DNA from: Candidatus Hydrogenedens sp.
GTDB taxonomy: Bacteria; Hydrogenedentota; Hydrogenedentia; Hydrogenedentales; JAEUWI01
Direction: 5' to 3'
Assembly (NCBI GenBank): GCA_016125095.1
Contig: WGMK01000010.1
Coordinates: 138,343-202,342, forward strand
DNA: 64,000 nt
The notes beneath the pieces are model-generated. The model did no database searches and was not told the origin of the DNA. It was given only the letters and a program-made list of their open reading frames with translations. Made by a program: the position numbers and the translations under genes. Positions 9,235 to 18,130 of this stretch are shown one piece after another (position 1 is the stretch's first letter; each line of letters opens with the position of its first letter).

Positions 9235-10781
9235 TCCTCAGCGCCTTCGGCGGGGTTGGGAATTTCAGGCGCAGCGGCGGCAGCCGGGGCACCATCTTCC
9301 ACGATGGCACCGTCCTTGATCGCTTCATTCCGGGCGACCTCGCGGTCGGCCTTAGGCGCGATGAATTCCTGGCTCATGCGATTATGCGCGCCCACGCGCT
9401 TGAGTCCGTTCAAGGCGGCGATCTTGTACGCCTCCGCGAGTGTGGGGTAGTTGAACACGGTGTCGACGAAGTACGAGATGGAGCCCTCGAAGGACATGAC
9501 GGCCTGGCCGATGTGCAACAGCTCCGAAGCGCCCTCTCCCATGATGTGCACGCCGAGCAGCCGGCCGGTCTTCTGGTGGAACACCAGTTTCAGCATGCCG
9601 GAGTCGTCCCCGAGGATCGTGCCTTTGGACACCTCGCGATAGCGGGCGATACCGATTTCGTAGGGAATGCCTTCCTCGCTCAGTTCCTGCTCGGTGCGGC
9701 CCACCATGCTGATCTCCGGAATCGTGTAGATGCCGTAGGGCAGCAGCTCGGTGTCGCAGAAGAAAGGAATGCCGAAGGCGTTGCATGCGGCCATGCGGCC
9801 CTGTTCCATGGAGGTAGAGGCCAGCGCCGGGAAGCCGATGATATCGCCCGCGGCGAAGATATGCGGCACGTTGGTCTGCAGGCTCTTGTTCACTTTGATG
9901 AGGCCGCGCTGATCCGCCTCGACGCCCGCCGCCTCGAGGTTCAGTTCGCCCGAGGCACCCGTGCGGCCGGACGCGAATAGCAGCATGTCGGTCTTGATCT
10001 GCCGCTGGTTCTCAAGCGTCGTGACCACCTTGCCGTGGTCGTCGATCTCGACGCTGGTGAAGTCCTTGCCCAGGTACAGCGTGATGCGCTGGTTGCGCAT
10101 GTGATAGTTAAGCGCCTCGCAGATCTCGTTGTCGACGAAGCGGAAGAGCTCCGTACGCCGATCGAGCAGGCGCACGTCGACGCCCATGGCGGCGAACATG
10201 CACGCGTATTCCGTTCCGATGACACCGCCGCCAATCACCAACAGACTCCGCGGAATCTGCACCATCTCGAAATCCGGGTCGAACATCGTGTCGGTGTCGA
10301 TGATGCTTTTCATGTTGAAAGGCACGCGGTCCGCGCGGTAGGGCTTGGTGCCCGTGGCGATGATAATCTTCTTGGCGTGAACGATGCGCTTGCCTTCGTC
10401 GTTCTCGATCTGGATTTCATGCGGCGATACGAACGACGCCGTGCCCTCGGCAATCTCCACGCCGGTGCGTACGAGCCGGCTGCGTGCCACGTCAATCTCA
10501 TGCCCCACCACGTGCTGTACCCGTACGTTCAAATCACGGAAAGTCACGTCGCTCTTCACGGAATAGCTTTGGCCGTAGATTTGCCGCTGGCGCATGCCCG
10601 AGAGATACATCACGGCCTCACGGAGGGTCTTGCTGGGAATAGTGCCGGTGTTGGTACATACGCCACCCATGGAGCGCCGCTTCTCCACCAGCAGCACGCG
10701 CTTGCCGAGCTTGGTACCCTGAATCGCCGCGCGCTGTCCGGCCGGGCCGGACCCGATCACCAGAAGATCCACTTTCTGCAT
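9231..10781 (-). CDS. sthA: Soluble pyridine nucleotide transhydrogenase
   Basis: An FAD-dependent enzyme of the disulfide reductase superfamily that would transfer hydride between NADPH and NAD+. The first FAD Rossmann motif is VIGSGPAGQRAA at 8-19. At the redox site the usual CxxxxC is reduced to Cys42 with Thr at position 47 (GVCTNTGTIPSKTLRE), the signature that separates SthA from lipoamide dehydrogenase. A second Rossmann motif, VIGGGVIGTEYA, follows. The start at 10781 has AAGGAGG seven bases upstream; a second ATG two codons earlier sits too close to it. At 516 residues it is longer than the usual roughly 465, with an extra Ala/Pro/Glu-rich tail of about 40 residues. Confidence 0.92.
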   Translation of the reverse strand: MQKVDLLVIGSGPAGQRAAIQGTKLGKRVLLVEKRRSMGGVCTNTGTIPSKTLREAVMYLSGMRQRQIYGQSYSVKSDVTFRDLNVRVQHVVGHEIDVARSRLVRTGVEIAEGTASFVSPHEIQIENDEGKRIVHAKKIIIATGTKPYRADRVPFNMKSIIDTDTMFDPDFEMVQIPRSLLVIGGGVIGTEYACMFAAMGVDVRLLDRRTELFRFVDNEICEALNYHMRNQRITLYLGKDFTSVEIDDHGKVVTTLENQRQIKTDMLLFASGRTGASGELNLEAAGVEADQRGLIKVNKSLQTNVPHIFAAGDIIGFPALASTSMEQGRMAACNAFGIPFFCDTELLPYGIYTIPEISMVGRTEQELSEEGIPYEIGIARYREVSKGTILGDDSGMLKLVFHQKTGRLLGVHIMGEGASELLHIGQAVMSFEGSISYFVDTVFNYPTLAEAYKIAALNGLKRVGAHNRMSQEFIAPKADREVARNEAIKDGAIVEDGAPAAAAAPEIPNPAEGAED

Positions 10782-10860
10782 CAACATTCCTCCTTGCGTC
10801 CGCCGGGGCGCTTCCCCGTGCATCAAGATAGCGCGGCGCGCGAGTCGGGTCAATGCCGGG

Positions 10861-12258
10861 TCAGGGGACAATCTCCACCGTGCCGCCCACCGGCACCAAT
10901 TCAAAGAGCCGCGCGGCGTCTTCCGGGAATAGCCGGATGCAGCCGCGGCTCTCATTTGCGCCAATGCTGCCCGGTTCGCGCGTGGCGTGCATGCCGATGC
11001 CCTGCGGACCGCCTTGCCCCGTCAGCCCCATCCAATGGTCGCCCAGGGGATTCTCCGGATCGCCGTAGGGCACGCTCCGGCCGCGGTCGTACCAGTCGGG
11101 CTTTTCGATCTTGTTGGCGATAACAAATTGGCCCTGGGGGGTGCTGCCCGCCGCGCCGAGGCCGACCGGAAACTCCGCCAGCGTTTCGTCGCCGCGACTT
11201 ACCCGCATGACGTGCTCGGAAGCATCGACCGATACGACGACCTCCGGTGTCGCCGTCGCGGGCGGCGAGGGGACTGGAGGCTGTGATTCGAGGGTGGCGA
11301 TCGGAAGCGGAATCGGCGCTGGTTCGTCGCCGGGTGCTTCCAGCGCCTTGCGCAACAGGTCCGCGCGCTGCCGCCAGACCTGCGGCACATCATCCCCCGC
11401 AGAGGACAGGCGCTCCGCGATTTCCGCCGCGTCGTCTTCGCGTCCCAGCCGATGCAGCGCCGCCGCCTCCCCGAGGCCCGCCTCGAAGGCTTCCACCGGA
11501 CTCAAGGGGATAAGCGAGCGCAGGGTGTCGTAACGTTGCAGCGCGGCCTCCGGCATCCCGGCATTGAGCAGTCCCCAGCCGTCGTCAATCGCGAGCGCGG
11601 CCAGCGCGCGGGGAGACAGCGGCACTTCGGGCTTGGGGGTGCTTTGCGGCAAGGGCGTCCCGCCGTCCAGCTCGAACGCGGCTCGATCAAGTCCCGACTC
11701 GGGTGCTCGCGCGGTAGCGTTTCGTTGCAACAGCCTCGGAAGCGTCACGGCGATCAAAAGCAGCAAGAGCAACAGCAGCAGCCAGGCGTAGCGCCGGCGC
11801 GAGGGCTCGTCCTCACTGTCGTCTACCGTATCGCTGTAGTCGCCGAAATCAGGCACCAGCCGGGCGGCTGCCGAGGCATCAAGGGCGATCAGCGCGGTAC
11901 GCAAGGCCGCGATATCGGGCGGCCCGGTCACGTCCGCGCGATGAATACCCACATACATCTGTACCCCGACGATCCAGCGGTCGTCCCCGGCAGGCGTGAT
12001 ATGGCGCGTCCTTCCGCGCACGGCCATCGGGCGCCCGCTTTCGTCGTCATGGCGTGCGCCCACCTCGATTTCCAGTGGCGTGCCGGGTTCGAGTGGATGG
12101 GAAATCTCGAGCGCCAGCCCGAGCGGACCGACATTATGCACGGCGGCTGGCCGCGGGGGTTCTCCCGATGCCGCAATGCTATATACCGCAGACCGGGAAG
12201 TCGGCGTGCGGCCGCTCTTCCGGCGGTCGGCGTCCGAAGCCTTGGATGTGTTGCTCAT
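10861..12258 (-). CDS. PilZ-like domain fused to a membrane-anchored L,D-transpeptidase
   Basis: A 465-residue protein. Residues about 10-110 look like a degenerate PilZ domain (RKSGR, then HNVGPLGLAL in place of the D/N-x-S-x-x-G motif). A transmembrane segment of nearly pure Leu follows at about 165-180. A helical TPR-like stretch then leads to a C-terminal YkuD L,D-transpeptidase domain with GIGMHATREPGS and ESRGCIRL (catalytic Cys). It would cross-link or modify peptidoglycan in the periplasm, with the PilZ-like part in the cytoplasm if the single TM is correctly read. ATG 12258 is preferred over an upstream GTG at 12297. It is divergent from two MshEN proteins, 131 bp away. Confidence 0.82.
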   Translation of the reverse strand: MSNTSKASDADRRKSGRTPTSRSAVYSIAASGEPPRPAAVHNVGPLGLALEISHPLEPGTPLEIEVGARHDDESGRPMAVRGRTRHITPAGDDRWIVGVQMYVGIHRADVTGPPDIAALRTALIALDASAAARLVPDFGDYSDTVDDSEDEPSRRRYAWLLLLLLLLLIAVTLPRLLQRNATARAPESGLDRAAFELDGGTPLPQSTPKPEVPLSPRALAALAIDDGWGLLNAGMPEAALQRYDTLRSLIPLSPVEAFEAGLGEAAALHRLGREDDAAEIAERLSSAGDDVPQVWRQRADLLRKALEAPGDEPAPIPLPIATLESQPPVPSPPATATPEVVVSVDASEHVMRVSRGDETLAEFPVGLGAAGSTPQGQFVIANKIEKPDWYDRGRSVPYGDPENPLGDHWMGLTGQGGPQGIGMHATREPGSIGANESRGCIRLFPEDAARLFELVPVGGTVEIVP

Positions 12259-12389
12259 GCCAAACCCCGACTGTCGCGTCCTGCCGAAGTATACCACCGC
12301 CCGGGGCGGGGCCTTGATCGACGGCTTGCAGGGTTATCTTAGGCGCCCTATAATCGGGGCCAAGATACGGATGCGAGGAGATTAGAGCG

Positions 12390-13439
12390 ATGCGGGAAAC
12401 GGAGCGGGGGGCAAGTCTGGACGCGGCCATAACGCGATGGAACGCCCTCGTCACCGCGAACTTCCCCGCGATCAAGCATTCGCTCGAGGCGGCCCGCTCC
12501 GGGCTGGGCGAATTCGCCCGGGCCTTTGAAGAAAAGCGCATCCTGTCGCAGTCGCTCGCACGCCGCCAGGATCTGGCGCCCGAGGACCTTGAAAAGCTAC
12601 CCACAACCCTCGCGGCGTATCACGTCGAATTGGAGGCGCTGGTCACTCAGGTGAATCGGGCGCTTGAGTCCGGAAGTCAGTTGCATACGCAGCTTGCGCG
12701 CCTTTCCGGCGGCGCGGCCCCGAAGGTGGAACTGCTGGCCTGGTCCGATCGCCCCGCGCCCAGTCCCGAGGAAAGGCGGCTGCGGGCGCAGGTCGCCCAA
12801 CTGCAGCAGGAACTCGAGCGCCTGCGCGCCAGCGCATCGGCCGACGAGTCCGGGTCGCGTCCCTCGGTCGTGCATGACATGCAGGATGAGATTGTCCGCT
12901 TGCGCCAGACGATGGAAGTCTTGCAGCTTCCCGACGCCGACATGGAGGCGGCCGCGGACCTGGAAACCAATATTCGCGCACATGCTTTTGATTCCGAGGG
13001 CAAGCGGCGGCCCATGGGACTGATTCTCGTCAAGGCCGGGGTGATTTCCACCGAACAGCTCGAGGCGGCCCTGTCGCAGCAGCGCAATGCCTGGAACCGG
13101 CACCTCGGCTCTATCCTGGTCGAGCTCGGCTTTGTGGACGACGAGGCGGTCGCGCAGGCCATCGCCGCCCAGACGCGCGTGAAGTTCGTGCGGTTGTCCG
13201 ATTTCCACATTGATCGCGAAGCGGCCAGCCTGGTCTCGCGCAAGATGGCCGTCCATCACATGGCGCTGCCCATCGCTTTCCGCATGAACGACCTCATGGT
13301 CGCGATGGCGAATCCGCTTGATCTGGTGGCGCTCGAGGATTTGAAGCTGGCGACGGGCCGCCCCGTGAGTGCAGTGGTGGCCACGTCGCGAGACTTGCAG
13401 CTCACTATCGACCGAGTCTATGGCACGGCAAAAGGGTAA
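12390..13439 (+). CDS. Coiled-coil protein with C-terminal MshEN (GspE N-terminal) domain
   Basis: This 349-residue protein has an N-terminal helical/coiled-coil part (about 1-190, Glu/Arg/Gln-rich). It ends in an MshEN/T2SSE N-terminal domain (about 205-345) with the doubled pattern LILVKAGVISTEQLEAAL and LGSILVELGFVDDEAVAQAI, and the closing MANPLDLVALEDL seen in GspE/PilB proteins. It has no Walker motifs, so it is not a secretion ATPase. MshEN domains of this family can bind cyclic di-GMP. The second gene starts six bases after its stop, so the pair is an operon. A regulatory or scaffold role in pilus, secretion or envelope control is inferred. Confidence 0.82.
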   Translation: MRETERGASLDAAITRWNALVTANFPAIKHSLEAARSGLGEFARAFEEKRILSQSLARRQDLAPEDLEKLPTTLAAYHVELEALVTQVNRALESGSQLHTQLARLSGGAAPKVELLAWSDRPAPSPEERRLRAQVAQLQQELERLRASASADESGSRPSVVHDMQDEIVRLRQTMEVLQLPDADMEAAADLETNIRAHAFDSEGKRRPMGLILVKAGVISTEQLEAALSQQRNAWNRHLGSILVELGFVDDEAVAQAIAAQTRVKFVRLSDFHIDREAASLVSRKMAVHHMALPIAFRMNDLMVAMANPLDLVALEDLKLATGRPVSAVVATSRDLQLTIDRVYGTAKG

Positions 13440-13445
13440 ATCGTG

Positions 13446-14378
13446 ATGGATGCCCCGGTGCGCAAGAAGATTGAACAAATGCTGTCGGAGCTCGAGAGCG
13501 AGCCGGCGGGCAGCCGGGGCATTTCCGGCGCTGCCGAGCGCGCGCGGGCGGCACTGGCCAAGGCGGGTGAAATCGAGCAGCAACTGGCAAGTGGCGAAGA
13601 CGGTTTCGTGCAATTGCCGGAGCCAGATGGCGGATCTGCGGATGGCGGACCTGGCGCGGAAGAGGGAACGCAAATGACGGATGGTGCGGGTGGTGAAGTC
13701 GAGACGATGCGGCGGGAACTGCAAACCGTCCGCGGCGCGTATGAAGACGCCAAGCAGCGCATGATCCGCTTCGAGCAGCTGCACGAGGAACTTCAGGAGC
13801 AGATTGACGCGCTGCGTCAGGAGCGCGAAACCATGCGGGCACGGATAGCCGAACTCGAGTCGCAGCGTTCCGGCGATGCCGAGTCGCAGGAAACGGCCCG
13901 TACCATGGTTCCGAATGAGGCGTTCGAGGCCTTCGGACCCACGGGGCAGAAGCGGCGGCTGGGCGAGATTCTCGTCGAGGCGGGCGTCATCAACGATCAA
14001 CAGCTCAAGGAGATCTTGGCCGAGCAGGCCCGTCGGCCCCAATCGCGCCTCGGCGTGCTGGTTGTCGAGCGGGGCATCACCAGCGAAGAGATTGTGGCGC
14101 GGGTGCTGGCCGCCCAGCTGCGCCTGCCCTACGTCGAGCTCGACCAGTACCAGATTGTCGAGGCGGCCGCACTGCAGGTGCCCGAGGATATTGCGCGTCG
14201 GCACGAGTGTATCGCCATCGACGGCGACCTGCACAGCATGACGCTTGCCATGGCGAATCCGCTCGATTTGCTGGCCATCGAGAACATCGAGATCTCGTGC
14301 AAGCGCCGGGTGGCGGCCGTCGTGGCGAAGCCGTCTTCGGTAATCGCGGCCATCGACCGGGCCTACGGCCGAACGTAG
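13446..14378 (+). CDS. Second coiled-coil MshEN-domain protein
   Basis: A 310-residue paralogue of the preceding protein. The N-terminal half is charged and helical with a strong coiled coil at about 75-150. Residues about 175-305 form an MshEN domain (RLGEILVEAGVINDQQLKEI, RLGVLVVERGITSEEIVARV, MANPLDLLAIENIEI). It also has no ATPase motif. A GTG at 13443 directly precedes ATG 13446; the ATG is preferred. The ribosome binding site AAAGGG overlaps the end of the first gene. The two proteins could form a heterodimer through their coiled coils; this is inference. Confidence 0.82.
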   Translation: MDAPVRKKIEQMLSELESEPAGSRGISGAAERARAALAKAGEIEQQLASGEDGFVQLPEPDGGSADGGPGAEEGTQMTDGAGGEVETMRRELQTVRGAYEDAKQRMIRFEQLHEELQEQIDALRQERETMRARIAELESQRSGDAESQETARTMVPNEAFEAFGPTGQKRRLGEILVEAGVINDQQLKEILAEQARRPQSRLGVLVVERGITSEEIVARVLAAQLRLPYVELDQYQIVEAAALQVPEDIARRHECIAIDGDLHSMTLAMANPLDLLAIENIEISCKRRVAAVVAKPSSVIAAIDRAYGRT

Positions 14379-14394
14379 CGCTCCTGAGCGCCGG

Positions 14395-16083
14395 CTACAT
14401 TTTCTCGCGCACCATCCGGAGCGCCATGTCGCGCACACTGTAGGCCGTCGCCGGGCCGACACTCATGGATTCCTCGTACACGCCGTCGCGGAAGTCGTAT
14501 GCCGGGATGATGTACCCCAGCTGGTCGTTGCCCAGCCCGATAAGCACCCGCGGGAAGCCGTTCATCTGCTCGAGAATCTCGAAACTCACCTCGGGCAGCA
14601 CTTCGCCCGGAAGCGACACGAACTGGGCATCACCCAGCGCGATGTACGTCATGTCGGTAACAATGCGGCCCTGGTTCAGTTCGCGCAGCCCCGATTCCAT
14701 CAGCGGCTTAAAGTTTTCATTGGTGAGGGGCAGCTCGAGGCGGCGGGTTTCCGCACGCAAGGACGAGCCGCCGATGGGCTGGGCCTCGCCTTCGAGATCT
14801 TTCATGATGGTCGCCAGCTTTTCGCCGACTTCCTTGCTCGATTCGTGCGTACGCTCGGGGTTGTCGCCGCTCACCATGCCGCCCAGCGCGCCATTGAGAA
14901 ATACCGGCTGGCCCATGTCCGCCGCCTTCATGGCCGCGCACAGGTAGCCCGGATAATCCGCGTCGATCTCAGCAACGCCGGCCTCGATGGATTCCGGATG
15001 GCAGGTCAACTGCGCGATACTGGCAATCGGCTTTCCGCCCGCACCCAGAATCTGGACGAGGTTGACCGTCGGGTCCATGACGGCGGGATTTCGGGCATTC
15101 CGGATCAGGCCCATCACCCGGGCGCCGTCCATGGGCAGCTCGCGCGCCGCAGCCCGCACCTCCGAGACCGGCTCGAGGCGCTGCATCGCATCGGCCAGGC
15201 CCGCGACGACCGCTTCCTGAATGTGGCCGATAAACGCGGCAGGGTAGTGCCCGTATACACCGATGGTATCGCCCGCGCTGTGGGTATGCGACATGCCGAA
15301 CACGGTGTTCTGGATGCCCAATTTCGCAGCCTCGCGCCGGATGAGTCCAGTGTCCTGAAAGCCCATTCCGAAGACATCGGCGCCAATCAGTGCCACGGTC
15401 GTATCGTTCTGGCGCAGCACCACGAAGCGCGCCTTGAGATCCTGAACTACCTTAAAGGGATACGGCAGCCAGCCGGGATCCGTGGGGGAAATCACCACTT
15501 CGCCGGCGGCCGCTTCCAGCCCCTTCAGGTCGCCCTTGCCGCCCGGGTGCATCGCCAGGTGGCGCAGGTCCACGATGTTGCGCTCGCCCTCGGGTACGCG
15601 CCGCTGACCGTGCGGAAAGTAGGCGACGCCCGTGGTATTCCCGTCGCTGTCCAGCGTAAACCGGATGCCCTGCTCGCTGTAGTCGAGCAGTTTCCACGTG
15701 TGCATGATAAGCGTATATTCGGGCTTGCCGAGTTTTGCCTCGATCTTGGCCTCGTTTTCCAGGCCTTCGGGTACGCTCGCTGCTTCGATATTGGCCAGCC
15801 GACTGTCGGGCTTGTCGCCGTGCAGGTGCACCGTATCGATCATACCGGGGCGGCCGTCGGCCGGATAGAGCATCTTGAAGTTGTACCAGAAGGCCTCGAA
15901 TTCCGGGCTGCCGAGTACTTCACGTACCTTGGCCAGGGTGTCCAAGCCGGGAATCAGCCCCTTGAACGTCACGGGCGGCGGCGGATCATCCGGAGAGACC
16001 ACACCATCCACGGCCTGGCCGTGCGCAGGCAGCACGGCGGCCAGCAGCAGCAGCGGGAGCAGAAGCTTGGCACAGGGTTTCAT
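14395..16083 (-). CDS. Secreted neutral/alkaline ceramidase-like protein
   Basis: A 562-residue exported protein with a clear signal peptide (cleavage near LPAHGQA, about residue 23). After an N-terminal region of about 190 residues that was not recognised, the rest resembles the neutral/alkaline non-lysosomal ceramidase N-terminal domain: VALIGADVFG, the metal-site motif MSHTHSAGD, QLTCHPES and FLNGALGGMVSG. The usual nucleophile motif GDVSPN is not seen as such, so ceramide hydrolysis should not be assumed; many environmental relatives are of unknown substrate. It is divergent from sufS with a 222-bp gap. Confidence 0.8.
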   Translation of the reverse strand: MKPCAKLLLPLLLLAAVLPAHGQAVDGVVSPDDPPPPVTFKGLIPGLDTLAKVREVLGSPEFEAFWYNFKMLYPADGRPGMIDTVHLHGDKPDSRLANIEAASVPEGLENEAKIEAKLGKPEYTLIMHTWKLLDYSEQGIRFTLDSDGNTTGVAYFPHGQRRVPEGERNIVDLRHLAMHPGGKGDLKGLEAAAGEVVISPTDPGWLPYPFKVVQDLKARFVVLRQNDTTVALIGADVFGMGFQDTGLIRREAAKLGIQNTVFGMSHTHSAGDTIGVYGHYPAAFIGHIQEAVVAGLADAMQRLEPVSEVRAAARELPMDGARVMGLIRNARNPAVMDPTVNLVQILGAGGKPIASIAQLTCHPESIEAGVAEIDADYPGYLCAAMKAADMGQPVFLNGALGGMVSGDNPERTHESSKEVGEKLATIMKDLEGEAQPIGGSSLRAETRRLELPLTNENFKPLMESGLRELNQGRIVTDMTYIALGDAQFVSLPGEVLPEVSFEILEQMNGFPRVLIGLGNDQLGYIIPAYDFRDGVYEESMSVGPATAYSVRDMALRMVREKM

Positions 16084-16193
16084 GGCGGTTTCTCACAGGG
16101 TTGGGGCAGGCGTTTCTGCTGCATTGGACGGCTCCAGGGCGGCTGCGGTTTCGTTTCGGCAGCCGGGCATGGCGGCTCGAGGGAAGAAAGTGC

Positions 16194-16199
16194 TACAAT
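16194..16199 (+). promoter_or_regulatory. Possible -10 element for the suf operon
   Basis: TACAAT stands out in the 222-bp gap before sufS. No convincing -35 is found at the normal distance, so this is a weak call. The gap also carries several short GC palindromes. Confidence 0.3.
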
Positions 16200-16305
16200 C
16201 CTGCGTTATCCCCCGTGTAAGCCGTTGAGGCTGCAAGGATTGGCGGACCCCTTTTCCGTCGGTCTTACAGGGTGTGGACCAAGTGAAAACGATTCGGAGC
16301 GGGAT

Positions 16306-17577
16306 GTGAACACGCAAACGCGAACAGAACGGGAGGCACCGGCAACGGTGCCCGTCGTGCCGGAATCCCTGCGGGATATCCGGGCGCAGTTCCCGATCTT
16401 CGCCCGCACGGTGCACGATCAGCCGCTGGTATACCTGGATACGGCGGCCACCAGCCAGAAGCCGGCCCGGGTTATCGAGCGGCTGCGCAAATTCTATAGC
16501 GACGAGTACGGCACGGTCCGGCGCGGCAGCTATTTGCTCTGCCAGCAATCTACCGCCATGTTCGAATGCGCCCGCAAGAAAGCAGCCAGCTTCGTGAACG
16601 CCGAGCGTCCGGAGGAGATTGTCTTCCTGCGCGGCGTTACCGAGGCCATCAACCTCGCCGCCGTCAGCCTGGCCCGTTCCATACTCAAGCCGGGCGATGA
16701 AGTGCTCGTGAGCGCCATGGAGCACCACGCCAACATCGTGCCGTGGCAACTGGTGCGCGACATGGCCGGCATCCACATCCGCGTGATTCCGATGAACGAC
16801 AAGGGCGAACTGTGCCTGGACGCGTACGAGGCGATGCTCTCGGAACGCGTCAAGGTGGTTGCGCTGAATCATGTCGCCAACTCGCTCGGCACGATCAATC
16901 CCATCAAGCAGATTACCGCGCTCGCACACGGCGTGGGCGCCATCGTCCTGGTGGACGGCGCGCAATCCGCTCCCCATCTGAAAATCGACGTGCGCGATCT
17001 GGATTGCGACCTCTACGCGGTATCGGGCCACAAGATGTACGGTCCTTCCGGCGCGGGCTTCCTCTATGGCAGGTATTCGCTGCTCGAGCGCATGGCGCCC
17101 TACCAGGGCGGCGGCGAGATGATTGACCGCGTCGAGTTTTCGGAGAGCACCTTCGAGGATCCGCCCTACCGCTTCGAAGCCGGTACGCCGCCCATCGCCG
17201 AGGTGATCGGGCTGGGCGAGGCCATCGACTTCCTGCACGACATCGGGCTGGAGGCAATTGAAGCCTGGGACCAGGCGCTGCTTGCCTATGCCACCGCGCG
17301 CCTGTCGGCCATTCCGGGGCTGCGCTTCGTGGGCGAGGCGGAAGCGAGGTCCGGCCTCGTCGCGTTCACCATCGACGGCATGCATCCCTTCGATGTCGCC
17401 TCGATTCTGGACCGGAAGGGGGTGGCCGTGCGCGCGGGACACCACTGCGCCCAGCCGGTGATGCGCCACTTCGACGTGCCCGCCACGCTGCGCGCCTCGT
17501 TCGGCGTATACACCGTGCCCGAAGATATCGATACGCTGGCCGCCGGCCTGGAGCTTGCGCGCGACATGCTGTCGTAG
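16306..17577 (+). CDS. sufS: Cysteine desulfurase SufS
   Basis: A PLP enzyme that removes sulfur from cysteine for iron-sulfur cluster assembly. The 423 residues match the group II (SufS/CsdA) family: YLDTAATSQKP at 43-53, MEHHANIVPW at 138-147, PLP Lys243 in SGHKMYGPSGAG and the active-site Cys381 in RAGHHCAQPVM. The start is GTG 16306 with GGAG six bases upstream; the frame remains open far upstream but without family similarity. sufE follows after 18 bases, then folE2, and a strong terminator ends the group. No sufBCD genes are visible nearby. Confidence 0.93.
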   Translation: MNTQTRTEREAPATVPVVPESLRDIRAQFPIFARTVHDQPLVYLDTAATSQKPARVIERLRKFYSDEYGTVRRGSYLLCQQSTAMFECARKKAASFVNAERPEEIVFLRGVTEAINLAAVSLARSILKPGDEVLVSAMEHHANIVPWQLVRDMAGIHIRVIPMNDKGELCLDAYEAMLSERVKVVALNHVANSLGTINPIKQITALAHGVGAIVLVDGAQSAPHLKIDVRDLDCDLYAVSGHKMYGPSGAGFLYGRYSLLERMAPYQGGGEMIDRVEFSESTFEDPPYRFEAGTPPIAEVIGLGEAIDFLHDIGLEAIEAWDQALLAYATARLSAIPGLRFVGEAEARSGLVAFTIDGMHPFDVASILDRKGVAVRAGHHCAQPVMRHFDVPATLRASFGVYTVPEDIDTLAAGLELARDMLS

Positions 17578-17595
17578 CGCGGACTGAGCATCGGC

Positions 17596-18036
17596 ATGGC
17601 AAACAGCATTGCGGAAAAGCAGGCGGACATCACCGCGTCGTTTCAGGCCATAGACGACTGGGAAAGCCGTTACCGGAAGATTATCCAGCTGGGCAAGGCG
17701 CTGCCGGACATGCCGGAAGAGCGCAAGACCGAGGACAACAAGGTCAAGGGCTGCCAGAGCCAGGTGTGGCTGCACGCCGCGCTGGAGAATGGGCGTCTGG
17801 TATTTCAGGCGGACAGCGACGCTGCCATTGTGCGCGGGCTGATCGCCTTGCTGCTCGAGGTTTACAGTGGACAGACCCCGGCAGAAATACTTGCGGCGGA
17901 TCAGACGTTTATCGACGACATCGGCTTGATTGAGCATTTGTCGCAGACACGCTCGAACGGGCTTTCCGCCATGATTAAGCAGATAAAGTATTATGCGTTG
18001 GCGTACGACGCAGTGATAAAAAGATCGGGCGCCTGA
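17596..18036 (+). CDS. sufE: Sulfur acceptor SufE
   Basis: A 146-residue SufE that accepts persulfide sulfur from SufS and stimulates it. The acceptor Cys53 is in NKVKGCQSQVWL, and the surrounding SufE core (LGKALPDMPEERK, PAEILAADQTFIDDIGL) is intact. It starts 18 bases after sufS and is surely co-transcribed with it. Confidence 0.94.
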   Translation: MANSIAEKQADITASFQAIDDWESRYRKIIQLGKALPDMPEERKTEDNKVKGCQSQVWLHAALENGRLVFQADSDAAIVRGLIALLLEVYSGQTPAEILAADQTFIDDIGLIEHLSQTRSNGLSAMIKQIKYYALAYDAVIKRSGA

Positions 18037-18130
18037 GCGCGGTGGCGCGAACGCCCGCCCGAATTGCCTGGTGTCTGGGTTCTAATGCAGGATCGGCCCC
18101 GGCGAACCAGGACGAAAGGACGACAACCGG

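Noticed and set aside
12597..14462. Minus-strand open frame of about 620 codons opposite the MshEN genes
   Set aside because: The plus-strand proteins have recognisable domains; the minus frame reads as mirror-composition sequence with no family.
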